A stretch of 64,000 nt of DNA from Ramazzottius varieornatus (Eukaryota > Tardigrada > Eutardigrada > Parachela > Ramazzottiidae), in NCBI GenBank assembly GCA_001949185.1, contig BDGG01000016.1, positions 699,839 through 763,838 of the forward strand, read 5' to 3'. The stretch's first letter is position 1; every line of letters begins with the position of its first letter. The position numbers and the translations under genes were made by a program. Below the pieces are notes generated by a model that worked only from the letters and a program-made list of their open reading frames with translations, ran no database searches and had not been told where the DNA came from. Below, in pieces: positions 23,861-36,100 of the stretch.

Positions 23861-24840
23861 TATCTTATGCAGCCGACAACAGCCGATAAAAATTCGGCAG
23901 GCATCGGCAGCTGTCTGCTGGGGATGTGCCCCGGATCAACATGTCGGCTGGCTTTGACCAATGGCCATATGAAATTCGGTGCCGTACCGTCATATGGGCT
24001 TCGGTTTCACATGATGACGGTCCGGCACTTGCCAACCGCAAATCTTGTCGAAAGACCCGAAAATGTTATATGATATGGACAATGGGCCATATGAGCCATT
24101 GTTTGTATCGGAATACAAAAACCAAAATTTAGATTGCACAAATTTTGATGTTTCTTCGAGCTGTAATCAATGACCAGACATTTGATTCATCGACAGTTCG
24201 TTCTTTCTGCACAAAGCAACAAATCTGTATTCAGCACAACTGGCGCAGTGCAGCGTAGTGAACGTGCCCGGTTTTTGATTTCCAGACCTTCGAAAATGTG
24301 TCGGGTGTTTCCGTCTAGACCACAGGGTTTTTTGAACATCACCTCATTGATGGCGGAAAGCAAAATCTGAGAACGTTGTCGTGACGAGGCTTCGCGGCTG
24401 GCGACCTGGAGGCTAATTCTCATTTCCGCGTCTCAGTGCCGGGTGGCCACAGTATGCCACCACACGCCCAGATCGTTAGCTATAACTTGCCGACCGCGCA
24501 CCTTTTCAGGATTCTGTTTTGTATATGTAATGTGCCGATTTTGATTGATCATTTCAGCTGAAGAGAACTAAACTGAAAAAATTTTAAAAAGGAAGAAAAA
24601 ACGACCGCGGAAATCATAGCTCTTTAAAACTAAGTAGGCGGCCTGAAGATGCGTGCTGTTGAATGATTTCGAGCCGTTGTACTAAAACTTAAGCATACGT
24701 CGGTGGATTAGATATTTGCTGTTTGGCTAAAACTTATTTCTAAAAGAAACGGATAAAAATGTGGATTGTTATACCTGGTTGAATGAGACCCTAGTATTGT
24801 GCGCCGGAAATCGCTGCACCACAGCGTCTGTCTCAATGGC

Positions 24841-24881
24841 ATAGAATGACATGACATGACATGACATGACTTGCATTCTAT
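24841..24881. repeat. ATGAC pentanucleotide repeat within a small inverted repeat
   Basis: Five ATGAC units lie at 24846-24870. The block is bounded by ATAGAATG and CATTCTAT, so it can form a short hairpin. Confidence 0.7.
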
Positions 24882-25407
24882 CTCGAGAAGTATATTCGTG
24901 TTGTCGGCTGGCAGAATTGAACCTGGCCGACGACTACGTCACCCATCCGATCCGAGAAACCCCCGATATCGGCAGATAATTTTATCGGAAGCTATCTGCC
25001 AGTATCTGGCCGAGAAAGTATCTGGCCGAATTTTTCTCGGCCGGACGAGCAGACATAAGTATGCCGTCGCCATTAGTCAAAGGCTCAGAGCCTATTAAAC
25101 GAAGCGGAATGACCAATGGACGAGGCCGGGCGACACTGATCCATCTTACTCGTTATACTTGGATCTCCTCGATTCTTCCAGGATCACCAGCGTGTTCGCT
25201 CTGGCTTGGATGAAGTGATGTTTCTCGCGTTCTCCGAGCTGTGTGTCTTTATCGTTAAGTTGTTGGCGAGACGTAACGAAGGCTGTCGAAGGGTGTTTTG
25301 GCTCCAGGTGTGGACGTCTTACAAGTCAGAAGACAGCCTTGACGCCTTTTCTGATCAACGCCAGCCGGAAGGCGTGTTGCGTTTGATCCCGTCCCTCCTG
25401 CCGAAGC

Positions 25408-26246
25408 ATGGCTCGAACGAAACAGCATAAATTGAACCCAAAGCCCAGACCTACCGGTAGAGTGGTAGCTCGGTCCGTCGGAGCAGCAGTTTCGTCCCAA
25501 GATCCTGCTGCGGCGCAGGCAGTGCAGGCACCGCTAGCCAATGCTGCACTTCCTCCTCGTGCGGCGGTTGCTGTGGTTCTCGTGCCTCGTCTTCCTCAGC
25601 CCGGACGACGTGGACGAAAACAGCTGGCAACGAAACCTGCTCATTGACAAGACCGGCGACTGGAGGAATCAAGAAGGCACCTCGGTATCGCCCAGGTAAA
25701 AAAAGCGCCTACTTCTGTGACTGCTAGTTTGCTGCCGTTCTAGTTGTTGTCTACTGCCTCCGTTGCCTTGTCAGGCACGGTCGCCCTTCGGGAGATTCGA
25801 CGTTACCAACAGAGCACAGCAACGTTACTGGGCAAGCTTTCCTTCCAGCGGCTTGTGAAAGAAATCTCCTAAGACTTCATGCTCGATATTCGTTTCCAGC
25901 CTGCTGCCATTGGAGCTCTGCAGGTAGGCTGGAGAACAAACTTGTTGGTGGTATGTCGCCTTTAAACTCAACTGTTTCTTCCCTTGTATCACTTGGCATA
26001 CATCCTCTATCGTTGTAGCAAGCCGCGGAAGCCTACCTGGTCGGCCTGTTCGAAGATACCAACTTGTGCGCCATCCATGCCAACCGCTTAACAATCATGG
26101 TGAAGGATATGATGGTAACGGTTGAATACTCATTTTTTTGATTTTTGGAGTACTGATGTGGAAGATTGGATGACTTTGTTGTAACGTTTCCTTGTCGATC
26201 ATCCTTTCTCTAGCTGGCTCGTCGACTTCGGAACGAGAAGGACTGA
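25408..26246 (+). pseudogene. Decayed intron-bearing histone H3 copy
   Basis: The four apparent exons are 25408-25695, 25775-25923, 26019-26114 and 26214-26246. The start reads MARTKQ, as in H3. It is followed by an anomalous Ala/Pro-rich stretch of about 65 residues and then RKQLATKPA. After that the frame is lost by one base, yet the next frame gives PATGGIKKAPRYRPG. Exon 2 gives [18 protein letters not shown] and then FQRLVKEIS, a TAA stop, and DFMLDIRFQPAAIGALQ. Exon 3 gives [20 protein letters not shown], and exon 4 gives LARRLRNEKD with a stop. H3 would wrap nucleosomal DNA. Here the frameshift, the in-frame stop in helix 2 and substitutions at conserved positions (for example MPKDIQ to VKDMM) argue for a pseudogene. 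Because introns are retained it is a DNA-level duplicate, not a retrocopy. A divergent H3 variant with sequencing errors is the alternative. Confidence 0.75.
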
Positions 26247-26853
26247 TGGTTCGCAATGCTGGGTCTTGCAAGAGGACTTCTTGGTTCATTTCTGAATATT
26301 TTATTTATTTCAAGTGCGTTTTCTTCCCGCTCGAGTAAGCGGTCTTGTCTTTCTCTCGAGGATTTCCGCGGCGAACTTTGTCTAGACTTTTAGAGTTCCA
26401 TAATGTGAGCACAAGTTGTACCAGTTTTATCCCTTCGGTGTTTTTGTCTGGGATCGTATTTTTAAGTTTTCCGTATAACCGTGTGAGTTTCCTGTGTTCC
26501 GCAAGGACGATAAAAAGCTGTGACAAACCTCTTCATGTAAAAACCAAACTGTGGTAGGTTTCCTCAGGACTTGTGATCTGTAGCGAAAACCAGGAGTGTG
26601 ATAACTTCCGGCTGACGTACAGTGCTGTTTTGCCCGAATTTAATTCGCTATTGTGTGAAATTAATGTTACAGGACACACTTCTGCCGTCCTGCGTACAAA
26701 GAGGAGCGAACAATGAATCATCATCAGGATTTTCGTTCGGGTACGGAACAGATCCAGCGAATTCCCCTGATTGGCTGAACGTACACGTACTTTTGCGAGA
26801 AATCGACTGGGTAATTTATAAGTGTTGCTGTTTCAGAATTCAAATCAAGCAAG
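26247..26853. other. Short intergenic region
   Basis: It separates the H3 copy from the next start codon. No repeat or gene is recognised. The promoter of the downstream gene is presumably here. Confidence 0.45.
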
Positions 26854-27642
26854 ATGGCTGAGTTCACCTACAACAACGTACGCAAGATCTTCAGATTCCC
26901 GGGTGACCACTTCATCGACACCATCGAAAATGCTGCAAAAGTGAGGATGCTCCTCGCCGAACAGTCCTCAGAAGCCAGCTTTGTAGCTTCCCTGGTTTTC
27001 CTTCAACTCTGCAACTTAGCTGCTGCAACCAAGGCCTCAGATGTAAAGACCATCGAGATCAACTGGAGCACGTTCGCAGGCCCTTACAAAGCCTTCCTAA
27101 AGCTCAGCGCCAAAGTTGCCGAAGACGTGGCAAACAAGATCCCGAGAAAGCCAGCAGGGAACAAAGAAGCGGCGATCCTCCGGGCGATTTACGAATCGTT
27201 ACAGGACAATTCCTTCATCAAAATTCTGTCTGAGAATGAAATGGTGGGAAGCTGCGTGTGTGAACGTCTCGTCAGCTTCCTGCGAGACTACTGGAACTGT
27301 TTGACAGGTATTCACCCAACCATTTAAATCATCGTACATTTCGTGAAGTTTTGATTGTTTTTTATTGATGGCCTCATTTAGATGATGAAGAGAAAGAGAG
27401 ATCGCAAACACGAACCGGCCAAAACTTCGAGCAAACCTTGTCGTGGCCTCGCTGAAACAGCTCATAGTGTTGATCGCTAGGTTCCTGGGACTGAGCTCCG
27501 TCAAGCTGGCCTTTTCCGAAGAAGCGGAGTTTATACAGATCTGGGAGCCGAATGGGTTCAGTTCTGGAGTGGTTCGTGGACGGACTAGAACACGGCTGTA
27601 AGCGACCTTGCACAATAAACGCGAATTCGTGACAGAGAAACT

Positions 27643-27765
27643 GCGAGCTCGGCAAAGAAACTCGATCACATCGTTTTCTCAACTGGCGCACGTTGTTAGT
27701 GATAGTGTCTGAAACGGTGCGCCACTTGGGATAGCGATCCGGTCGCGTTTCTTTGCCGAGCTCGC
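27643..27765. repeat. Palindromic MITE copy 8
   Basis: Bounded by GCGAGCTCGGCAAAGAAAC and GTTTCTTTGCCGAGCTCGC, exact inverted ends that differ from the family consensus and therefore mark a subfamily. Inner arms are AACTGGCGCAC and GTGCGCCACTTG. It fills intron 2 of the unrecognised gene. Confidence 0.85.
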
Positions 27766-28102
27766 AACTGGGTGTTAGTCATTCTTGTTTCCAGTGTTCC
27801 CCTGTATGAAAGACAAGACACAATTCCGTATTACGAGGTATTACGAGGTCGAGAGAAAGGTTCGAGAGAGCGCTGGGTTCCACCTAGTTACCGGAACTCC
27901 GCAGTTGCTGGCTCACCGCGCATGTTAGATGCTCCAACGATTTCGAGCCGGCAGATCGTCCTTTCAGAGCTACCACAACATCGAGGACGACCAGGAGAAG
28001 CTGCCCAAAGGAAGGAGAGACCTCGTCGAGCACCTATTGTGGGCTTTGTACAACCACGAGAAGAAGTATTTGCGCCAGTAAGAACAAAATATTCATGAAA
28101 TT

Positions 28103-28222
28103 GGCCGGCGGTAGACGACTCGAACAAGATTCTGACTTAAGTGGCGCACGCTCTAGAACAATAAGAATGAGAACGTGCGCCGCTTGATATAGCGGTCTGG
28201 GTGAGCTCGTTTGCCAACGTCG
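28103..28222. repeat. Palindromic MITE copy 9
   Basis: Inner arms AAGTGGCGCACGCTCT and GAGAACGTGCGCCGCTTG are present. The right side runs into GAGCTCGTTTGCCAACGTCG. It lies in intron 3 of the unrecognised gene. Confidence 0.8.
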
Positions 28223-28597
28223 CAAATCTCAATGAATTCATTACTTTTCGCAATTCCAGGCAGCCGTTGGCGTTTTCGGTCTTGGGCACGCTTAAAAGTC
28301 TTGAAGGCGATGCGAGAGCGGAGACCTTGCTGAACGAAGCTGCCAGCATCAGCCAGAAAGACTTCGACGATGCCTATACGGTACCGTACTCGTTTTTGGT
28401 GAATCATTACATCAGAGTCGGCGGCGGTACTGGTAATCCCTTGGCCAAGTCTCCGGAAGAAATACGGATGCAACGTGTGGCGTTAGTTCCTCGACCGATG
28501 ATTGCAAGAGCGGTCTCCAGATTTCAGCTATGCATAATCCGCGATGAATACTTGTTGCAAGGTTAAATCCAAATTTCTCCGATACTATCATCCAATA

Positions 28598-28722
28598 TGG
28601 ACTTCATCAAACACTGTCTCGAACAGGATTGTTTTCCCAACTGGCACATGCTCTCAGCGAATAAAAATGCAAATGTCCGCCACGTGAGAAAACATTCCTG
28701 TTCAATTCGGTTGCCGACGTCC
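28598..28722. repeat. Palindromic MITE copy 10
   Basis: It runs from about GGACTTCATCAAACAC to TTGCCGACGTCC, with inner arms AACTGGCACATG and TCCGCCACGTG. It lies in intron 4 of the unrecognised gene and ends only about 11 bp before the inferred acceptor. Confidence 0.75.
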
Positions 28723-29309
28723 GAATTCGTGAGCTCGTTTCCTTACATTTCGGAACAAGAATGGTTTTTGGCATTCCGTCAGAGTTGGTATCGCATACAA
28801 GAAAGCTGGCCGCTCAAATGCGTGACGAACGAGTTTATGCTGTCGCAACGTTGCAGCAAGAACCCTTGATAGTCGCTCTGACTTTGTCTTTCCTTGACCA
28901 CTTCTTCCTGTGGCAGAGCAAGAAGATTCGCGGACCACACAGTGCGTCCAACTCTCCCATGAGAAACATATCCGGAAGCCCGGCTTGGCTAGCCGATGTC
29001 AAAGGTATCCTCCAACAAGTCTCTGGAGCCCCCTGTCGGAACCTCGTCTTCCACTCGTACGTTGGTGCGACGGAAGTCCCGGACATGGCGGCAGTGATGG
29101 AGTACTGTCGCGACCCAAATGTGGCATCCAGTAAGACACGACGCGATGCCACAGTTTGGTACTACCAGCTGCAGGGGCTTTCCCCCAAAAGGTACAAGCC
29201 GAATGGTAAAGTCCAGGTGGTGTGGTGTAGTGGAAAGATGAAATCTCTGGCTGCTCTCCTTCAAGAGGAGTTTAACGTACGAGAAGTTGGTCGTTTACTC
29301 GAACACTGA

Positions 29310-30131
29310 GCTCCTCGCGTTCTGTTCTCGTTGATATGTGACGATGTACACTACCTGATTCAGAAATAACGCCAGGCTCTACGAATAAGCATTGCTTTCT
29401 TCGTTGTTTCGTGTTCTTATGGCTGCTTAGCTCCTTTGTTGTGGTGCTACTTTGAGTCCATCGCCTGGAAGTTTTAAAGACCTTTTGTTTTGGACAGTGC
29501 GGACATTTTTTGTCACCTTTTTTTCGATTCTCTTTAGTTTGAACGGATACTGTACTTTTTCATGTGCTTTTATTCATGCCTGTTCCTGGAAATTGTAAAA
29601 CCATGAACGAAGTCGGCGGAAGTCCGGCTTGTCTCAAGGATTCAAATTCCCGATGGCTCCGAATGCAGTACACCATCCGGTAAAGTTGATTTACAGTACT
29701 TGGATAGCAAAAAAAAAGACAAATTTCTAAATAGGCTGAAGAATAATAGGAGGATCGTCGATACACGGTAGCGGGCAGTAAAACGAAACTACAGAGCACA
29801 ACATCGGCGATAATAATAAAAGGTAGCCGGGATGAGACGTTCACTACGTCGATACAAGGGCTAACCGATGCAGTTCTCGACAGGGAATTCTGCTGGATAA
29901 AATTAAAAGGATAAAATCATTGTTGAACCGATAAAGTAAAACACCAAGACAGTTTACGTGTAAAGCTCAAAGCACGGCTGGGAAGACCCACTGCCGGAAG
30001 CTCAAAATGTCGGGAAGACTGAGGAACTTGTAAAAATTGAGAACAGTGTGCTTCACTCTCGGCTTTTGATTATTCCTTGAAACCATTTCAAAACTTCTAT
30101 AAATAATAATGATGAGAAACTTGATGCTCGC
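29310..30131. other. Convergent intergenic region
   Basis: It lies between the 3' ends of the unrecognised gene and Pax2/5/8. No exon or repeat is recognised; part must be 3' UTR. Confidence 0.5.
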
Positions 30132-33100
30132 TCAGCATCGCTCTGCCTTGAACGCCGAACTGGGACTTCCGGTCCTTGTTGTATGTGGATAGTAATATGT
30201 GGGATCTGCAACAGAAAAGATGAATAATTTCGAAAAATCTAGCAAGGGTACTTCGGAAACCGTAATCGGTTTCTAGTCGATCGTATCCCAAGTGGCGCAC
30301 GTTTGCATTCTTGTTAGCTGGAAGTGTGCGCCACTTGAGAAAACGATCTTGCTCGAACATTTGCCCGCGTCCCACTCTGTCTCAGGAAGACCAACGAAAT
30401 ACATAGAAAAAGATCGGCTAACAAGAAATAGAAGAAGACCAGAAAATATCAGGTTTCCGAATGCCAAAGAGCGGACTTACTCAAAATGCCGGTTCCAGCT
30501 GCGTATCGTGCCCAAGGATTGTCGGTGGTAGCGTAGCCAGCTGACGGGTACTGGGTGTAAGCAGTGCCATAGGTATAGTCAGCTGCAAAGGAGAAGAACC
30601 GTAAGCTTTCCGACGCAATTCCGCAGAATCTTGGTGAATAGTCCGTTGACTGGGACGTGAGCGAATGACTCAAATAAGAATGTTTTTAAGTGGCGCACTC
30701 GTCCATTCACTAACTACGCAAAAGTGCGCCACTTGCGTGCAATTCATTCGCCGGCGTCTCAACTAATGAGAAAGAAGTAACATAAGGCAGGGAATCAGTT
30801 TCGTGCGAGGACCTGTAGAATAAACGGAGGGAACAGGGCCGTAAGGAGATGTCGTGCAGTAGGCATTCTGGACAGATGTGGGAAGAAGGGTTAAGGTGGC
30901 GGCCGAACTTCCGCCCATCGACATGCTCTCACTCAAGGACGCCGAATGATTTGGTAAAGAACTGTGTGCAATGGAAGAAGGCAGGCTTCCTAGGGTAACA
31001 GAAACCATTCCAGAGACATGCAAAACAAAATTAAAAGACAGAACAGAAACCCGTGCAAGAAACAACGAACGCAGCATTCTGAGAAAGTTTCCCACGTACC
31101 TTGTTGATACGAGAGAGCGCTACCGCCACCCGATCCATCCAGCATTCCACTTCCCGGCATCACAGATTTCATGCTGTCACTCATACCGCCCAATGAGCCT
31201 CCAAGTGCTGAGAAGACGCTGCCGTGGCCCAGATGAGCGGTGGAAGTGTGTGGGTACAAGCTCTGTTCTGGGACACCGTGTCCCGAAGTGACGTAGGGAT
31301 GAAGAGGATACCCCACCGCGCTGCCGTTCACCAGGTTCTCGTTGGCGGCCTTGTGAAGGTCGCTGGCATTCCGGTCACTTCGGTCAGAGTACCACATCTG
31401 AAAAAACACGATAACGCGTGAAAATTCCCCCCACACCGATGGCACGAAGTTCTCCCGTGGCACTTTCCAGTACGAGGAAGTTCTGCAACCCAACGGCTGC
31501 CCACTTCAAGTACCTGCATGCACTTAGAGCCTTGCCCGTATCAAAGCTGAACCAGTATGCAGGTGAGTGAATCCAGCGGAAAGTACCTGACCTCACCTTG
31601 CGGCATATATACTTAGCACGAGAAAATCGGAACCATGTGTATGTACCTGGATGCATGCCATTTTCTCTGTCTGACTGTGTGATTCCTCCCCGACGAAAAT
31701 TTTCGGCTGGTTTTTATCGTACCTGTTGTTGCTGTTGCTGGTTGTCGGAGAAGGTGTGGTTGTTGTCACCATTGAACATGGCGCGTTGTCGTTTAGTTTC
31801 CGAGTCGACGTTAGTACCGGGTGAGGCCGAAGTTCCATTATCTGTGATATCTACACGAGAGATAAATTAACGTTAAATCCACATAATCTTTCTGACAGAT
31901 GATGATGGTGATCTATTTGTAGATGATTCTTCGCTCATGTCCATCTCTCTTGACAAAGCTTGATGGACATCAACTCAGCCATGCCATCACAGAGGAGGCC
32001 AATTAAAATTTGTTCAGGCATAATATGCTGGCGGTATGTGGTCCAAACACGATCGTGTTCCCTCTTCCCGCGCTTCTTTTGCAAATTTTTAAAATTTCAA
32101 ATCTATCATCGTTAACTACGTATGCTTCAGCTCAACCTTCCGACTAAATATCGGCCCACTTTTCGCAACGAAATCCGATCGACGAGACCGGGAACAAAGA
32201 CCAGATGAGCCTTTCGCTCACCTGCATACTAATGCCTCGCGATACGACTAAGAATTCGTGTATGTAGGTACGTGAACTAATGCCGCATTCTGTTTGCCAC
32301 ACCACGTTTTATCGAAGCGAAAAGAACTTTTAGAGTTTTGGATCGCGAGGTCACGGCGGTCATATGCTCGTCAAAACTATGATTATCCATCAGCACGAAG
32401 AGAGGTCTGAGTAGAAGAGTAATCTGTCAAACATAACATGCAGCAACCTGACTGCGGCATCGTCGCATCGATAACAACTTGCCCTTCCTTCCCGCGACTA
32501 TTATAGTTTAATATTTTGACAGGTTATCATCTTTATCGAAATGATGAGTGATAAACGCACGGAACACAAGTTATACAGACGTTCAATTAGAGTGCAGCCA
32601 GACATTCATATTTAGTCGTGGGAATATAGCCGAACCCTTTTATCACCGCAGACCCTCCCGTGAACTCGCGGAAGGTCACTGTTCTGAACACCTTCTTAAC
32701 ACCTTTTTAACACTTAAAAGACCACGCAATTTCAGGCTCTGGGAGTACAAGGGGGGTAGATCACCTTCCCTACTTTTTAACTGGCTGAAGTCATGAGGCG
32801 GGGTCAGAGCGGGCCAATCACCACATTTACGCTCCGCATTTTTTGGGTAAATGCGCTACCAAGTGAATCGAGGTGCCAGACCTATGTGATTTTGCTCCGA
32901 CCACTGGCCACGCAATACGAGGCATTTAGAAGCTTCTAAGACTGCATCAATGTACTGTATTCCCTCGATAGTTCTGCAAATTACGTCATTATGCCAGTAA
33001 ATTACACCCGCACTGGTATCCCTGATTGTTTGATTGTCGCCCATCATTACACTTGACTGGGGAGTAGTCTTTGATTGAAGGTATAGATACTTTCTGTTCC

Positions 33101-36100
33101 CCGCCGGATGATATTTACCACGACAGTGACGTGATTCGCAGAACTTTCGAGGGAATACAGTACTAGCTTTGCTCCCAAGTTTCAAGAAGGCTCTCCGTCA
33201 GCCAGGTCTTGAGTAAAGATTTGATCTTTCAACTCGAGACGAAATCTGGTCAAAAACGACAAACTTTTAGAAATTTCCAGAACGCTTCTAGCTAGTGCCC
33301 GTCTTCTTGGATTAGTAGAAACAAAGTTTCTGATGGCAAAGGTGGAAATCCGAGGGGAAAAGGTTCAACAAGAACCATTCCGCGAGGTAATTAGGGTGCG
33401 CCAGGCAACCAGGGTACCCCCTTGGTCTTTTAAGTGTGAACCTTCCGTCGGTTACCACCGATGCGAAAAGGTTCGATACCTCTTTTTCAAAAGACTTTTG
33501 GAACGTTTTGAAAAATTTCGGAAATGTCCAAGATGTATTGGATATGATGCGTCAATTTTCAAACCGTTTCCGGAAAAGCGAGAAAAGGCGATACTTCGAA
33601 TTTCGGATAGAACTGTATCGCTTTCTCTCGTGGGATACCCCGATGTTCATGCTCAATGTGAATTGATGGATGAGGGCCATTGCAGGCAGGGGAGAAAAGG
33701 GGCACACTGCATGGAAATTGGTCGATAATCTTTTTAACGGCTTGCCCAAATCTCCCCATCACGCTTCTCTTCCTGTCCAGAATGTTCTCGATCAACGATA
33801 CATCCGGAGAAATGCCCGGATTAAAACTGCCAATTTCACTACAAATCACTGACATCAAGCCGAGTCTCCTCTGTCTGGCTCACGGTACCAATCTATCACC
33901 CGGATAAAGCCGCGCAAATACGTCATCGCGGACGTATACCAAACACTAGCGTTTGCGCGAATTCAGCTGGGTTCTGTCCACGACACGACACGATGCCCCC
34001 ACTGAGTTCGCGCAGATTTTCACGCTACCACAATGACATACTGAGCAAGTCAAGAGAGTGAAATAGCAGCTCGTTACTCGTACCGTCTCTTTTTCGCTTC
34101 ATGTTGGTTGGGTCCATTCCCAGGATGCCATTGATGGAATAGGCTGCATTCACGTTGCTGCCGTTCCCTTGTGGACCGGTTCCGGCCGCACCTGCGCCAT
34201 TGGCAGCCACTCCAGTGCTTTGGGAATGGTTGGCAGCGATGTGATCGGGACTGGGCGTGCTGAGGTTGGTACTTCCCGAGCCACAATGGAAGCCTAATCC
34301 GCCACTCTTGGCTCTGTCCGCCGCCTTGTTCCGTACAATCCTAAAAACAGATAGATGGTAGTGAAATGGCCTGTCAATCAGAAGAGCTAGCGTCTCGAGG
34401 GAACCTAAGCAATCCATTAACATCCACCACAATCGAACGTTACCACACTTCGTTATGATCCAACCACATCAAACGTATGCTTCCAAAATCTACTTTTAAT
34501 TGCCATTTGTGATGTCCCGCTGGCAGTTAGTTAAATGCAATTATGGTGCTGATATATTTGCATAATCATCCACTGCTGAGATTGGTGTAACGGAAATCAC
34601 AGATGATCACAGGAATACATCAGAACTTTCCCGAGAATTATGAAAAATATTCTGATAATTTCGAAACACTTTCAAAATATTCGGGGATATTTGCGAAATA
34701 TTTCACCTGCCGGTTGAATCGTCCTTTGTTCGTTTCATAAACTCTTTCATCGGACACTTCATCTTCCGCATTATGTTTGACTGCAGTTTATACTTTGATT
34801 GATTGTGGTCTATGCAGATGTCGATTGAGATTTGTTTGACAAGTTGAACGTTTGGCGTACAGAATCTTAATGAAGCGATGGGTGCAATTGTGGCTTGATC
34901 GGAAAACGATCTGTTGGAAGTTCGGAAAGGATATGGCAGTTAATAATGGATGAATCGAGGCACCGAGCCCGACTAGTTTTGAATGCTTCGGAGAATGGGA
35001 AGAGAGAGCCCCAATACATATGTTTCATGTCTGATCTCCTGAATGAATAACAAAAGGGTGCGATAGCTTTCAGAAATGAAAAGGAAACTGTTTTACGAAG
35101 AGGAAGAAAGATGTCGCTCGACGGTTTGGATTCCCAAGAAATTTTTCGGGATCTTTCACGGTGCCTTCTTAATGGCTGCGTCGTTTACTTGTTTATCAAA
35201 ACTGGCAAGAGGAACTTATTTGCAATGGAAAGATGGAGGTCGATCGTTGCGTCAAGCAATGGAGGCATTGGCACGGAAATAATGTGCAAGTCAATTGGAT
35301 CAGCACAGCCATTCCGGCCATTTGCTCCATCCACAAATCCTTCCTTCCCACTTCCATCTGCACATAACTCTCTCTTCCTTTCCGACCGTTCCTCCCGTCA
35401 AAGTACGGGTATCGTCGAAATTCGCTTCCATTCTACTTCGCAAACCCATCCAGTTGTACTCTCGCCCGCTAAAACTACCAGCAAGGTGCGCGAGATAACC
35501 TGGGCAAAGTCTGTAACACAGCACCCAGAAACCCGCACATCGCTGCTGTGTTGCACAGGACGACCGCGTGAGTTAGTCGGGGTGTGCAAATTTGGGCGTA
35601 ACTCGATGGGAAAATATGTGCCACCACGTTCCGTTTGTAAATGGCTGTTTTGAGGATGAAAATCCGTATTCGCCTAAACATTGTACTGCGAGGAGGAAGT
35701 AATAAAACAATATCATCAAAATGGCTGTTTACATTTTTTTGTCCTTTGCCATGGCGCTATCTCATCGAATGGCAAATTGATTCGAAGTTGCTTATGCTTA
35801 TGCCACTCTTCGATTCAGCGACATAGCATTATCCGTGATTGCCAAAGAGATCAAGGATAGCGCTGACTTCTGCTCAAAGTGGCCGCTTCTGGTTTACTGA
35901 CAACACCAGGAAGCTACGCACTGATAAGGTGCGACAACTTGCGACAGCGCATAAAAAGGCCGCAGACGTGTCGCCTTCCGAGTCTACGTACCGGTTGATG
36001 GAGCTGACACTGGGAATGTTGTCCGCGTCGCAAATGTTGTCCGACAACAGTCTGTCGCGAATCTCCCATGCGAACATGGTCGGGTTCTGGCGCTTGTAGG

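Larger units (their letters stand above)
22651..25407. other. Repeat-rich intergenic region
   Basis: No exon is recognised. It holds a 24-bp tandem duplication at 23193-23240, the assembly gap at 23698-23841, an (ATGAC)5 run at 24846-24870, and scattered palindromic CGGCCGA/TCGGCCG words (about 23.6-24.0 and 24.9-25.1 kb). The last suggest a further dispersed repeat. Confidence 0.6.
26854..29309 (+). pseudogene. Unrecognised five-exon gene, apparently frameshifted
   Basis: I do not recognise this protein. The exons fit 26854-27307, about 27393-27597, 27795-28077, 28260-28512 and 28734-29309. All junction phases agree if a 10-bp tandem duplication (GTATTACGAG twice, near 27837-27856) is discounted; the product would then be about 586 residues. 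The duplication shifts the frame in exon 3, and a TAG follows in the recovered frame near 27926. Visible parts are an alpha-helical-looking N-terminus (MAEFTYNNVRKIFRFPGDHF) and a long last exon (MVFGIPSELVSHTRKL, ending EVGRLLEH). No signal peptide, membrane segment or known motif is evident. Introns 2, 3 and 4 each carry a MITE. It may be an intact gene with an allelic or assembly error, or a recent pseudogene. Confidence 0.55.

Noticed and set aside
25408-26246. Centromeric H3 (CENP-A) variant
   Set aside because: The loop 1 region (DFMLDIRFQ) has canonical H3 length without the usual cenH3 insertion, and the frame is broken.
35111-35653. 180-codon open frame on the plus strand in Pax2/5/8 intron 3
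   Set aside because: No recognisable domain, low-complexity Ser/Pro/Arg composition and position inside an intron suggest chance.
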